Assembly (NCBI GenBank): GCA_013203015.1
Contig: JABMPO010000073.1
Coordinates: 1 to 9,773 of the forward strand
Reading direction: 5' to 3'
DNA from: Fidelibacterota bacterium
Lineage (GTDB): Bacteria > Fidelibacterota > Marinisomatia > Marinisomatales > TCS56
DNA: 9,773 nucleotides
Position 1 is the first letter of the stretch. Every line of letters begins with the position of its first letter. Below are positions 1 to 6,491 of this stretch, piece by piece. The notes under the pieces are model-generated. The model did not search any database. It was not told where the DNA came from and saw only the letters and a program-made list of their open reading frames with translations. Position numbers and translations under genes: made by a program.

Positions 1-426
1 AATATCTCCCATAAGCGATATTATGGGAGTACGGAATATATCCATTGCAAAAAGGGTCAGGCAGATGGAAGCCATAAAATAGAACAACGAATTGCCAACG
101 AATATGGGGATAGCTATAAATCCCACTAATGCAATTGGAGCGCCAATTAAAATAAATGGTTTACGCCGACCAATTTTAGTCCACAAACGATCAGAAGCCG
201 CGCCAATGAAAGGCAGAATGAACAGGGCAGCGATATTATCAATGGTCATAATAAATCCAGTGATAGTGGCACTCATTCCAAAACCCGGAACCGCCGCCGC
301 CGCACTGAAATCCGAACGACCGGCCTGTAAAAATATGGGCACGTAGGCGTTATAAATCCCCCAGAGTAAAGTGACCCCCATAAAACCAAATCCGAGTAAA
401 AGTATACGACCATAACTGAATTTCAT
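1..426 (-). CDS. MFS transporter, SLC45/GPH-like, N-terminal part (cut by window edge)
   Basis: The first 142 codons of an inner-membrane major facilitator are visible; the rest lies beyond base 1. The ATG at 426 is preceded by a GAGGAAAACAAG ribosome-binding region, which supports this start. Hydrophobic segments lie at about residues 8-31, 52-75, 91-110 and 113-130. A cytoplasmic loop at 79-89 (DRLWTKIGRRK) is a form of MFS motif A, which normally joins helices 2 and 3. Residues 130-141 (IFRTPIISLMGD) resemble the helix 4 region of the SLC45-type sugar/cation symporters. Family knowledge suggests proton- or sodium-coupled uptake of a sugar or similar small solute, but the substrate cannot be read from this part. 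The gene starts 52 bases after the deiminase stop with no terminator between, so the two are probably co-transcribed. The MFS call is strong; the subfamily is moderately supported. Confidence 0.85.
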   Translation of the reverse strand, partial: MKFSYGRILLLGFGFMGVTLLWGIYNAYVPIFLQAGRSDFSAAAAVPGFGMSATITGFIMTIDNIAALFILPFIGAASDRLWTKIGRRKPFILIGAPIALVGFIAIPIFVGNSLFYFMASICLTLFAMDIFRTPIISLMGDI

Positions 427-478
427 CTTGTTTTCCTCACCATTTTAGTATCCCCACCGATAAAGCTGACGGAGCAAT

Positions 479-1807
479 TTATTGACCGATAATCAATTGA
501 ACAAGATTTACTACATCTAAAATATTTACAGTATCATCAGAATTAATATCCGCGGACTGCACAGCGCAGTTGAAACCCGGAGCAGCACTTAAAACCAGAT
601 CAACTGCCAAAAGCACATCGATGATATCGATCTGACCATTATTGTCCACATCGCCGGCCAACCAATCCTCGCAGGGATCGGTCAGAGGAATCCGGGCTGG
701 TACTTTCATCGAAACGCAATGAATGGCTCCATTAGCCGGAATGATAGTGTTACAGTCAAAACCGATTGCCTCATAGCCAGGTAAAATCTGTTCATACTGA
801 GCCAGAATTGCGTTGTCAGTTGGAAATCCATAAGTCGGTACGAAAACTTTTTTATTCACTAATAATGAATTGATATAGGTATAGGTTATCCCGCCACTGT
901 AGGGAGGCATCAACATACGTAAAACATTATAGAGCTGACCGGCTCCATTTATTTCGGCCGATAATTGGTCGGCGACCTGGTTACAGATATTATAATTGTC
1001 ACCATATCCGGCTGCCTGAGAACTGTATTCACCAACAACTATTGTTGTATCATTCAATATCTTAACAAACATATCGATGTGACCGGTGCCATCATTTTGT
1101 AAATGTGGCGTTATAATAACCTTATGAACGCCAAAATAATTCAGCATGTATTGTTCCAATTGGGCTACTGTCAGATTGGGATCGAAGCCCTGGCTCGCAT
1201 CAAAAACGACATCGGAAACCAACGCTACACCCCGGCCATCAAGCAAAAGGTTTCCCCCGGCCTCAACCAGAGCGGTACCATAGTAAGGAATTTCCCATAG
1301 ATTTGCCAACTGTTCGGGGTAGGCATTGTCCAGAGGGCGAGGACGGTTATATACCATATCGATTATACTGCGAGAACCATCCGGTTCATATATCCACCAA
1401 GGACCGTAATCGCGGATCCAGACTGAATTATGGGCAATCTGCTGAAAGATAACCTGGCTCATATTCACGCCATAGGTCGTCAGCAGCGTGTTTACAGAAT
1501 TTTGTTCTGTCTGGTTATCAACCACAACCCAGGCAGTATCGTTTTCAGCAGTTTCACTAATCAATTGCTTCAGAAGGGTTGGGTAACTGTCCCAGGCAAA
1601 GATTATCCCATCCACGGAATCAAATTCCGCTGGCGCGAACACGACACTGTCCGGCGGAGGAGTTATTGTGCGATTCACTCCGATTTCATGCAGGCGGGTT
1701 TTTTCTTCTTCGGTTAAACCCCGTGGCAGAGGATCATCCGCAAGTAAAGGACCAGCAATTATAAAAACATAAATGACAATCAATATTCGGGGAAGCATTT
1801 TTACCAT
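479..1807 (-). CDS. Secreted peptidylarginine/agmatine deiminase-family enzyme with C-terminal dockerin domain
   Basis: A 442-residue member of the PAD_porph/agmatine deiminase family, which hydrolyses a guanidino group to a ureido group and releases ammonia. A signal peptide covers about residues 1-23 (hydrophobic 7-22, LLADD), so the enzyme is exported. The catalytic set is complete: WIRDYGPWW at 130-138 with Asp133, EAGGN at 182-186, GTGHIDM at 240-246 with His243 and Asp245, Asn313, and AIHCVS with nucleophile Cys364. The order and spacing resemble the Porphyromonas secreted peptidylarginine deiminase, whereas typical agmatine deiminases are cytosolic and have no signal peptide or tail. 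Residues 381-442 form a dockerin type I-like module with two calcium loops, DVDNNGQID (386-394) and DINSDDTVN (420-428). The start lacks a clear Shine-Dalgarno sequence; a second ATG lies three codons in. The gene begins 35 bases after the 291-residue exported protein. Substrate (peptidyl arginine, free arginine or agmatine) is undetermined. Confidence 0.9.
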   Translation of the reverse strand: MVKMLPRILIVIYVFIIAGPLLADDPLPRGLTEEEKTRLHEIGVNRTITPPPDSVVFAPAEFDSVDGIIFAWDSYPTLLKQLISETAENDTAWVVVDNQTEQNSVNTLLTTYGVNMSQVIFQQIAHNSVWIRDYGPWWIYEPDGSRSIIDMVYNRPRPLDNAYPEQLANLWEIPYYGTALVEAGGNLLLDGRGVALVSDVVFDASQGFDPNLTVAQLEQYMLNYFGVHKVIITPHLQNDGTGHIDMFVKILNDTTIVVGEYSSQAAGYGDNYNICNQVADQLSAEINGAGQLYNVLRMLMPPYSGGITYTYINSLLVNKKVFVPTYGFPTDNAILAQYEQILPGYEAIGFDCNTIIPANGAIHCVSMKVPARIPLTDPCEDWLAGDVDNNGQIDIIDVLLAVDLVLSAAPGFNCAVQSADINSDDTVNILDVVNLVQLIIGQ

Positions 1808-1842
1808 GGCATTAAATTAATCAGATAAAGATGATGATTGCA

Positions 1843-2718
1843 TTATTTAGCCTGATACGTAAAATTAATAAGCGGAATAAGCGGTAAGAGACCTTCCATA
1901 TTCGTAGACCAGAGTCCACCAAGATCAACAGCTATTTTGCGCCCGAAAAACCGTACCGATAACATAATCGGAACAAAATCCGCTTCCGGAATCAGCCATA
2001 ATTCGCCAACCAGGGCAGTTGTATTAGTTGTTCGCGAATTTCCGGCGACAACCAGGATCGGGCGTTCCATAAATTTCCAGTCCCCTTCACTTTGAACAAA
2101 TCCTAAACCCAGCGAACCTGATAGATGGGAGAACCGATCACCCACGGTACCGGTTACGAAAGTAAATCCGGTTCCGAAACTTTCACCTTCATCAAATAAT
2201 TCGGGAATTGTGACATACATGATTCCCGCTGCCATCTTTATCTTCTTAAAATTGACAAATGAATATTTGCCTGAAGCTACCAGAGGGATATTCTCCAAGG
2301 GCATTCCCGGGGACCAGAAGGCTCCCACCTGAAGTGAGATGACATCGCCCACAGCGAAATTATACGACGGAAAGACAAGACAGAAATCCCGACAATAGGC
2401 GCGACCGGAGTCAATTGGGAAGGCTGACGGAGCGAACAGATACATACTTTTATTTGGATCCGGACGCCAGATCTTGCCTTCTTTTACATCGCCGTCAAAA
2501 TCCGAACGGCTGACGATTGCGGTAACAGGGATCGTTACTTCAATACCGGAAGGCGCTTTCAGGGTTATGGTCGTGTCATTCTCAGAAATGATCACCCCCA
2601 GATATTCAACACCATCGCTGGTAACTATTTCAACCAGCTTACCGGGATCAGCTTGACCATCCGCTGCGCATATGATAACACCAGACAAAAAAAATATGAG
2701 AAAAATCAACTGTTTCAT
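1843..2718 (-). CDS. Exported beta-rich protein, probably outer membrane, unknown function
   Basis: A 291-residue protein with a signal peptide (MKQLIFLIFFLSGVIICA, then ADGQA). The start at 2718 is chosen because an exact GGAGG lies five bases upstream and the signal peptide begins there; a longer in-frame reading from a TTG at 2784 would put 22 polar residues ahead of the signal peptide. Residues about 27-72 form a small all-beta, SH3/Sm-like segment (VEIVTSDGVEYLGVI, followed by short alternating strands). After a linker, YLFAPSAFPIDSGRAYCRD at about 93-111 resembles a common but unnamed FCB family in which an FFAPTA-like motif opens a beta-strand-rich barrel-like region. The remainder has alternating hydrophobic residues and many glycines, and it ends in NFTYQAK. 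It lies 35 bases upstream of the deiminase and is probably its operon partner. The outer-membrane location is inferred; no specific function is supported. Confidence 0.75.
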   Translation of the reverse strand: MKQLIFLIFFLSGVIICAADGQADPGKLVEIVTSDGVEYLGVIISENDTTITLKAPSGIEVTIPVTAIVSRSDFDGDVKEGKIWRPDPNKSMYLFAPSAFPIDSGRAYCRDFCLVFPSYNFAVGDVISLQVGAFWSPGMPLENIPLVASGKYSFVNFKKIKMAAGIMYVTIPELFDEGESFGTGFTFVTGTVGDRFSHLSGSLGLGFVQSEGDWKFMERPILVVAGNSRTTNTTALVGELWLIPEADFVPIMLSVRFFGRKIAVDLGGLWSTNMEGLLPLIPLINFTYQAK

Positions 2719-2723
2719 GATAG

Positions 2724-2728
2724 CCTCC
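2724..2728 (-). promoter_or_regulatory. Ribosome-binding site GGAGG that fixes the start at 2718
   Basis: The minus strand reads TTTGGAGGCTATCATG, an exact GGAGG five bases before the ATG. This is one of the best Shine-Dalgarno matches in the window, and it rules in the 291-residue form over the longer TTG-initiated reading. Confidence 0.85.
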
Positions 2729-2801
2729 AAATTCCACACAGAATAGAACCACTGGAAACTAACACCACTAAACTGATACGGCAAAAAATTAATGTGCCTA
2801 A

Positions 2802-2957
2802 CTAAAACTCCAGCATAAACCCACCCACGGGGAAAGTCTTGAACTGCAGTACATTCTCGGTAGTCCCATCCGGGTTAATCTGAATATCCCAGACATTATC
2901 CACATCGAAAACATTCATGATGTTGATAAAGACGATAAGAGCGCAGACGAACAAAAA
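2802..2957 (-). pseudogene. C-terminal remnant of a second TonB-dependent receptor
   Basis: Directly after the receptor's TGA, in the same reading frame, there are 51 open codons ending in TAG at 2804-2802. They have no start of their own and no ribosome-binding site. The last 48 residues align without gaps to the last 48 of the neighbouring receptor, with 21 identical by hand count. Shared blocks are NVF, N.WD.Q.N.DGTT and PVGGF..EF, including the terminal Phe typical of outer-membrane barrels. The differences are spread along the length and many are conservative (WDLQ versus WDIQ), so this is a diverged paralogue rather than a recent copy. The rest of the barrel, the plug and the N-terminal domain are absent. 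The likely origin is a tandem receptor pair reduced by deletion, or replacement of an older receptor by the present one with only its tail left. In-frame UGA readthrough into it is possible in principle but unsupported. Confidence 0.85.
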
Positions 2958-5492
2958 TCAAAATTCAATTGTAAATCCACCAACCGGCATAACCTGATAT
3001 TGATAGATGTCAGATGTGGTTCCATCAGCATTATATTGGAGATCCCATATATTTTCTCTGTTAAAGACATTTTGTAAATCAAAGTATGATACTAAATTGA
3101 ATTTTTTGAAATTCGAATGCCAGAGGATCATAAGATCAAAGCGATGATAAGCAATCAGTCGCTCGGTATTATAATCAGCACTTGGATCTTCATACCAACG
3201 CTGAACATTATGATCATATTGGAGTGGAGTATAAGGTTTTCCACCGACATACCGGTAGCGAACGGATAATTCCAATTCATCAGATCCCCATCCCAGTGCT
3301 TTTGCAATAAATCGAACTAATCCATTTCGCTTGGAAATGGGTACAATATTTGATCCCTTCAGTGGAATCCGATAACCACCTACAATAGATGCTACATGCT
3401 GAAAATCAAACATCTGCGGATATAACTTTTCCTCTTCAGATCGTGGATCCTGCATAAAAGCACGATACCAAGAATAAGAAAAGGTACCAAACAGATCCTT
3501 TGCCATTTTCTTTTGCAGGAAAAGTTCAATACCATAGGATTTTGCAGAGCCTTTGTTAATTAAACGGTTACTTACATCACTTGAATCCGGAGTGGTATTG
3601 GCATAATTAACAGGTATATCCTGATACTCTTTCCAGTATACTTCAAATGTACCGCGAGTATCAACTGAGAATAAATGTTCAATTCCCATAACAACTTGAT
3701 CATTGTATTTACTTTTCAGTGTTTTATTATCAGAATCAAATGCCAGGTATAGGAGATTTGGAGATTGATAATGGCGACCATAGGCTAAACTTAGAGACGT
3801 CAATGAGGTTAAAGCATAGTTTACACCTAACCTTGGGGATAACCATTTAAAATCAGTGTATTCCAAATAACCAGCCCGAAGGCCAACATTCGCATAAATA
3901 TGATCTGATAAATGAAATTTCACTTGAATAAATGCTCCTAAGCGCGGATGGGATGAACTAGTTTTTGATTCTGAGGAATCATAAGGCTGACCAACCATAC
4001 CCAATTTTTGAAATCGTATTTTGCTCCAGGTATTATCATCATTTCGCAATCCATAATGCCAGATACCAGCATTGTCTTCATAGGTAGAATCGGGATCTGC
4101 GGCTTCAATTATGGGTTGAACATCTGCTCGCCATTGATCACCCGAAAGCACGCGAAACGTATCCGGATATTCGGATGTGCTATACCCATACAACCAAACC
4201 GTATCCTGATCTACCCAAGAATCATGGACTACACCGAGTTGTTTCCAATCCACTCCCCCGCTTATTTCCAATTTGGGATTCGGTTTCCATAAAAAATCAC
4301 CCTTTGCCTGAAAATCCCATTCGGTAAAATTCTGATCCGCATAGTAAATTTTTTCACCATTGTTGTTGATTCTATACACATCGTAAATGAATTCAGCACG
4401 AGTTCCGCCAATGGTTATATTAGTCAATCCCCTTTTTCCCCATAACCGTTTATATGTTAGCCCATAAGCTGATTGATTACCACTGGCATCAACATTTTCA
4501 GCTCCACGACTCCAGGCATCATCCTCCCCTTCAAGGTTAATTGCATCAACACCATGTACAAAATTGAACATTAGTTTATCAATTGCTGTTACATCATAGG
4601 TTATTTTTGATTGCGTACTCCAATAACGTGGTACTGCCGCAAGTCCTGTACTGGCAATAATCAAATCAAGATAACTTTTTTTAAATGAAGCCAAGTAGGA
4701 TCCGCGACCGGCAAACAGGGGGCCTTCAACATTGAGCCCTATCCCGGCCATACTCATATCAACATCCTGAGAGTGATTAAGTCGGCTTCCTTCTCTAAGA
4801 GAAATTTCCATAACACTGGATGCTTTATCGCCATATTTTGCCGGAAAGGCACCAGCCATAAAATCCACTCGATCAATAAATAATGTATTAATCATATTAA
4901 TTGGACCACCACCTGTTCCCGGCTGTCCAAAATGATTGGGATTGGAAATTTCAATATTATCCATAAGAAAAAGATTTTCACCCGGGGAACCTCCACGGAC
5001 AACAATTTCATTTTGCTGATCGGATGCCGATACAACGGCGGGAAGAGCCTGCATCATTCGTTGAATATCAATCGCTCCGACGGGATCCCTGCGAATTTCA
5101 TTTAAATCAACCGTACGGCTTGAGACCATGGCATCTTTTTCTTTTTCGAAGTATTCTCGGGTAACTGTGACTCCTTCCAACTCAATTACCTGTTGTTCTA
5201 ATTCTGCCTTAATCACTACCGGACGATTTGAGACAACACGAACATTCAATTTAGTTAACGGTTTATACCCGATGGAACTGAATCGAACATGATAAAATCC
5301 AATAGGGACCTTCGTAATATGGAAATTTCCATTCAGATCGGATGCTGCACCCAGCGCTGTTCCTTCAATAAAAACATTTACTCCTGGCAATGGTTGTTGA
5401 GTTGCATTATCCATTATTGTACCAATAACAACACCCGTTTCACCTGCCATTATCGATGTAAACAATAATAATCCTGTTAATATTTTTATCAT
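2958..5492 (-). CDS. TonB-dependent outer-membrane receptor with carboxypeptidase-regulatory-like N-terminal domain
   Basis: An 844-residue outer-membrane receptor that should import a ligand using energy from the TonB-ExbBD complex. A signal peptide covers about residues 1-17. Residues 20-105 are a CarboxypepD_reg-like beta-sandwich (GVVIGTIMDNATQQPLPGVNV, then SDLNGNFHI and the IGY strand). Residues about 125-232 are the plug (IQRMMQALPAV, VRGGSPGENLFLMDNIEI, AGAFPAKYGDKASSV). The rest is a beta-barrel rich in aromatic strands, closing with NVFNRENIWDLQ and PVGGFTIEF, whose final Phe is the usual assembly signal. The ATG at 5492 is preferred over the adjacent GTG at 5495 because GGAG lies seven bases before the ATG. 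The start overlaps the regulator's stop (TGATG), implying translational coupling. No SusD-like partner is present, so a SusCD polysaccharide system is not supported. The ligand is unknown. Confidence 0.93.
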   Translation of the reverse strand: MIKILTGLLLFTSIMAGETGVVIGTIMDNATQQPLPGVNVFIEGTALGAASDLNGNFHITKVPIGFYHVRFSSIGYKPLTKLNVRVVSNRPVVIKAELEQQVIELEGVTVTREYFEKEKDAMVSSRTVDLNEIRRDPVGAIDIQRMMQALPAVVSASDQQNEIVVRGGSPGENLFLMDNIEISNPNHFGQPGTGGGPINMINTLFIDRVDFMAGAFPAKYGDKASSVMEISLREGSRLNHSQDVDMSMAGIGLNVEGPLFAGRGSYLASFKKSYLDLIIASTGLAAVPRYWSTQSKITYDVTAIDKLMFNFVHGVDAINLEGEDDAWSRGAENVDASGNQSAYGLTYKRLWGKRGLTNITIGGTRAEFIYDVYRINNNGEKIYYADQNFTEWDFQAKGDFLWKPNPKLEISGGVDWKQLGVVHDSWVDQDTVWLYGYSTSEYPDTFRVLSGDQWRADVQPIIEAADPDSTYEDNAGIWHYGLRNDDNTWSKIRFQKLGMVGQPYDSSESKTSSSHPRLGAFIQVKFHLSDHIYANVGLRAGYLEYTDFKWLSPRLGVNYALTSLTSLSLAYGRHYQSPNLLYLAFDSDNKTLKSKYNDQVVMGIEHLFSVDTRGTFEVYWKEYQDIPVNYANTTPDSSDVSNRLINKGSAKSYGIELFLQKKMAKDLFGTFSYSWYRAFMQDPRSEEEKLYPQMFDFQHVASIVGGYRIPLKGSNIVPISKRNGLVRFIAKALGWGSDELELSVRYRYVGGKPYTPLQYDHNVQRWYEDPSADYNTERLIAYHRFDLMILWHSNFKKFNLVSYFDLQNVFNRENIWDLQYNADGTTSDIYQYQVMPVGGFTIEF

Positions 5493-5797
5493 CACAATTC
5501 TCCAATATTTAATAACGACTCTATATGATTGACATATTGCTGAAATGCTTTTCTACCATCCTCTGTTATTGAATACGTTGAGATCGGTTTACGATTTATA
5601 AATTCTTTTTGTACGGAAATAAGAGATGCATCCTCCAGTTTTCTAAGCTGAACACTCAAGTTTCCATCGGTTGAACCTGTTTTTTCCCTGATAAAGACGA
5701 ATGGTGCCTCTTTACAACTAACCAATAATGCCAGGATGGATAAGCGGATGCGAGAGTGTATCAAATCATTGATTGCCTGATAATCAAACTGATTCAC
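5492..5797 (-). CDS. Winged-helix transcriptional regulator, HTH_34 type
   Basis: A 101-residue, single-domain DNA-binding protein of the small winged-helix (HTH_34, MarR/ArsR-like) type. IHSRIRLSILALL (13-25) is the characteristic first helix. The recognition region is TGSTDGNLSVQLRKLEDASLI (about 40-60). The wing and C-terminal helix are VQKEFINRKPISTYSITEDGRKAF (about 62-85). There is no sensor domain, so any signal must reach it in another way, perhaps through the membrane protein encoded just upstream; this is inference. It begins with GTG, whose last bases overlap the membrane protein's TGA stop (GTGA), and its own stop overlaps the receptor ATG. It probably binds the inverted repeats at 6408-6437 and controls its own operon as a dimer. 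The family call is strong; the target and direction of control are inferred. Confidence 0.85.
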   Translation of the reverse strand: MNQFDYQAINDLIHSRIRLSILALLVSCKEAPFVFIREKTGSTDGNLSVQLRKLEDASLISVQKEFINRKPISTYSITEDGRKAFQQYVNHIESLLNIGEL

Positions 5798-6394
5798 TTA
5801 CTATACCTTTTTTTATGTTCCTGTATTAATAATATCACACCTGGAATAAATTGCAAGAAAATCATTAGAAATATCCAGATCAGAATAGAATTGAAATTGG
5901 TTGAATAAAATATCAGGATTGAGCCAGCCCACCACCCTAGTCCTAGTAATTTAACCCATTTGGAATTCAATATCGTACCGGAAACCAGGTATCCAATCGC
6001 CAAAAAGACTGCTAGAATCCCACTACCGGCACCTTCATCAATTACGCCCCGCAAACCTCCGAAAACTCCAACTATCATCATGGATATGAGAACAGCCAGC
6101 CACAAACGACTCAGGATATTACCGCTGAAGGTACTGTCATGATTTTTATTGCGCTGGTACCGGTAAAGGAAAAATTCAAAAATCCAGGCACAGCCAAATC
6201 CAATTCCCCAAATCAGTTCTCCAATAATAATATTATTATTGGTGATGCTGTAATAACTCAGTATTAAACAAATAATCACTATCCCCCCCCAAACTACAAG
6301 ATTGATCCCAATATTAGCAATCTTCTGCCGGGGATTCCAGCATGATCTGTTTAATAATTGCCAGATCGGCTTCCATTTTATGTTTTCTCATCAT
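5794..6394 (-). CDS. Polytopic membrane protein, frameshifted near its N-terminus
   Basis: The gene reads from ATGATG (6394/6391), with GGAG just upstream, but its frame hits TAA at 6316-6314 after 26 codons. Removing one C from the four-C run (6330-6333) joins ...KQIMLES to RQKIANIGINLVVWGG and gives a continuous 199-residue protein ending at 5794. The joined product has a charged N-terminal helix (1-21) and about six hydrophobic segments, near residues 29-48, 53-73, 92-110, 118-137, 142-158 and 164-187. No enzymatic motif is visible. The same layout, a short amphipathic helix, then membrane helices, then a neighbouring HTH_34 regulator, occurs in FCB bacteria as far as I recall. As written, only a part starting at GTG 6279 (161 residues) could be translated without a shift, and it has no good ribosome-binding site. 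The extra base may be a mutation or a sequencing/assembly error. Its TGA overlaps the regulator's GTG. Function unknown. Confidence 0.75.
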
Positions 6395-6407
6395 ATCTCC
6401 AAAATAC

Positions 6408-6437
6408 TACTTTAAATTATAAAGTACTTTATGTACT
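6408..6437. promoter_or_regulatory. Operator: nested inverted repeats with TACTTTA half-sites
   Basis: Three overlapping symmetric elements lie in 30 bases. TACTTTA-aatta-TAAAGTA (6408-6426) is a perfect 7-base inverted repeat. ATAAAGTACTTTAT (6419-6432) is a perfect 14-base palindrome. AGTAC-tttat-GTACT (6423-6437) is a 5-base inverted repeat. They share the half-site TACTTTA, present at 6408-6414 and 6425-6431 and inverted at 6420-6426. The array overlaps the -10 and spacer of the promoter for the membrane protein/regulator/receptor operon. The HTH_34 regulator of that operon is the natural candidate ligand, and the placement predicts repression; both points are inferred. Confidence 0.65.
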
Positions 6438-6443
6438 AAGCAA
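6416..6443 (-). promoter_or_regulatory. Promoter of the membrane protein/regulator/receptor operon
   Basis: On the minus strand an exact TATAAT -10 box lies at 6421-6416, and TTGCTT (half-match to TTGACA) at 6443-6438, with a 16-base spacer. Predicted initiation near 6409 leaves a leader of about 15 bases before the ATG at 6394, with GGAG just ahead of it. FCB bacteria often use promoter boxes other than the E. coli consensus, so the -10 fit is encouraging but not decisive. The operator sits within it. Confidence 0.5.
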
Positions 6444-6444
6444 T

Positions 6445-6468
6445 AAAAAACCCCGCTCACGCGGGGTT
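6445..6468 (-). terminator. Rho-independent terminator
   Basis: AACCCCGC-TCAC-GCGGGGTT (6449-6468) forms a perfect 8-base-pair stem with a 4-base loop. On the minus strand it is followed by a T run (TTTTTT, 6450-6445, overlapping the stem base), the classical order for an intrinsic terminator. It ends the transcript of the 143-residue protein, whose stop is 23 bases upstream. The plus-strand side lacks a comparable T run. It lies just ahead of the next operon's -35 box and so insulates that operon from readthrough. Confidence 0.9.
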
Positions 6469-6491
6469 AATGACGTGCTACAACAGAAATT

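Noticed and set aside
229..260. GCCGCCGCCGC run within the MFS gene (near 290-303) as a repeat element
   Set aside because: It simply encodes an alanine run (residues 42-45) of the transporter and has no further copies.
92..346. Open frame of 84 codons on the plus strand
   Set aside because: It is antisense to the MFS transporter, whose minus-strand reading has membrane helices, motif A and a ribosome-binding site.
1103..1764. Three overlapping plus-strand open frames
   Set aside because: All lie opposite the deiminase catalytic region and have no ribosome-binding site or family resemblance.
2719..2784. N-terminal extension of the exported protein from a TTG start
   Set aside because: It would bury the signal peptide behind 22 residues, while GGAGG sits at the right distance from the ATG at 2718.
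381..2957. Mobile element or integration site around the receptor tail remnant
   Set aside because: No transposase, integrase, terminal inverted repeat or target-site duplication could be found; homologous recombination between receptor genes explains the remnant.
4008..4292. Plus-strand open frame of 94 codons
   Set aside because: It is antisense to the receptor barrel and shows no protein family features.
2958..5492. SusC-type polysaccharide uptake locus
   Set aside because: No SusD-like lipoprotein or glycoside hydrolase is adjacent, and the receptor is shorter than typical SusC proteins.
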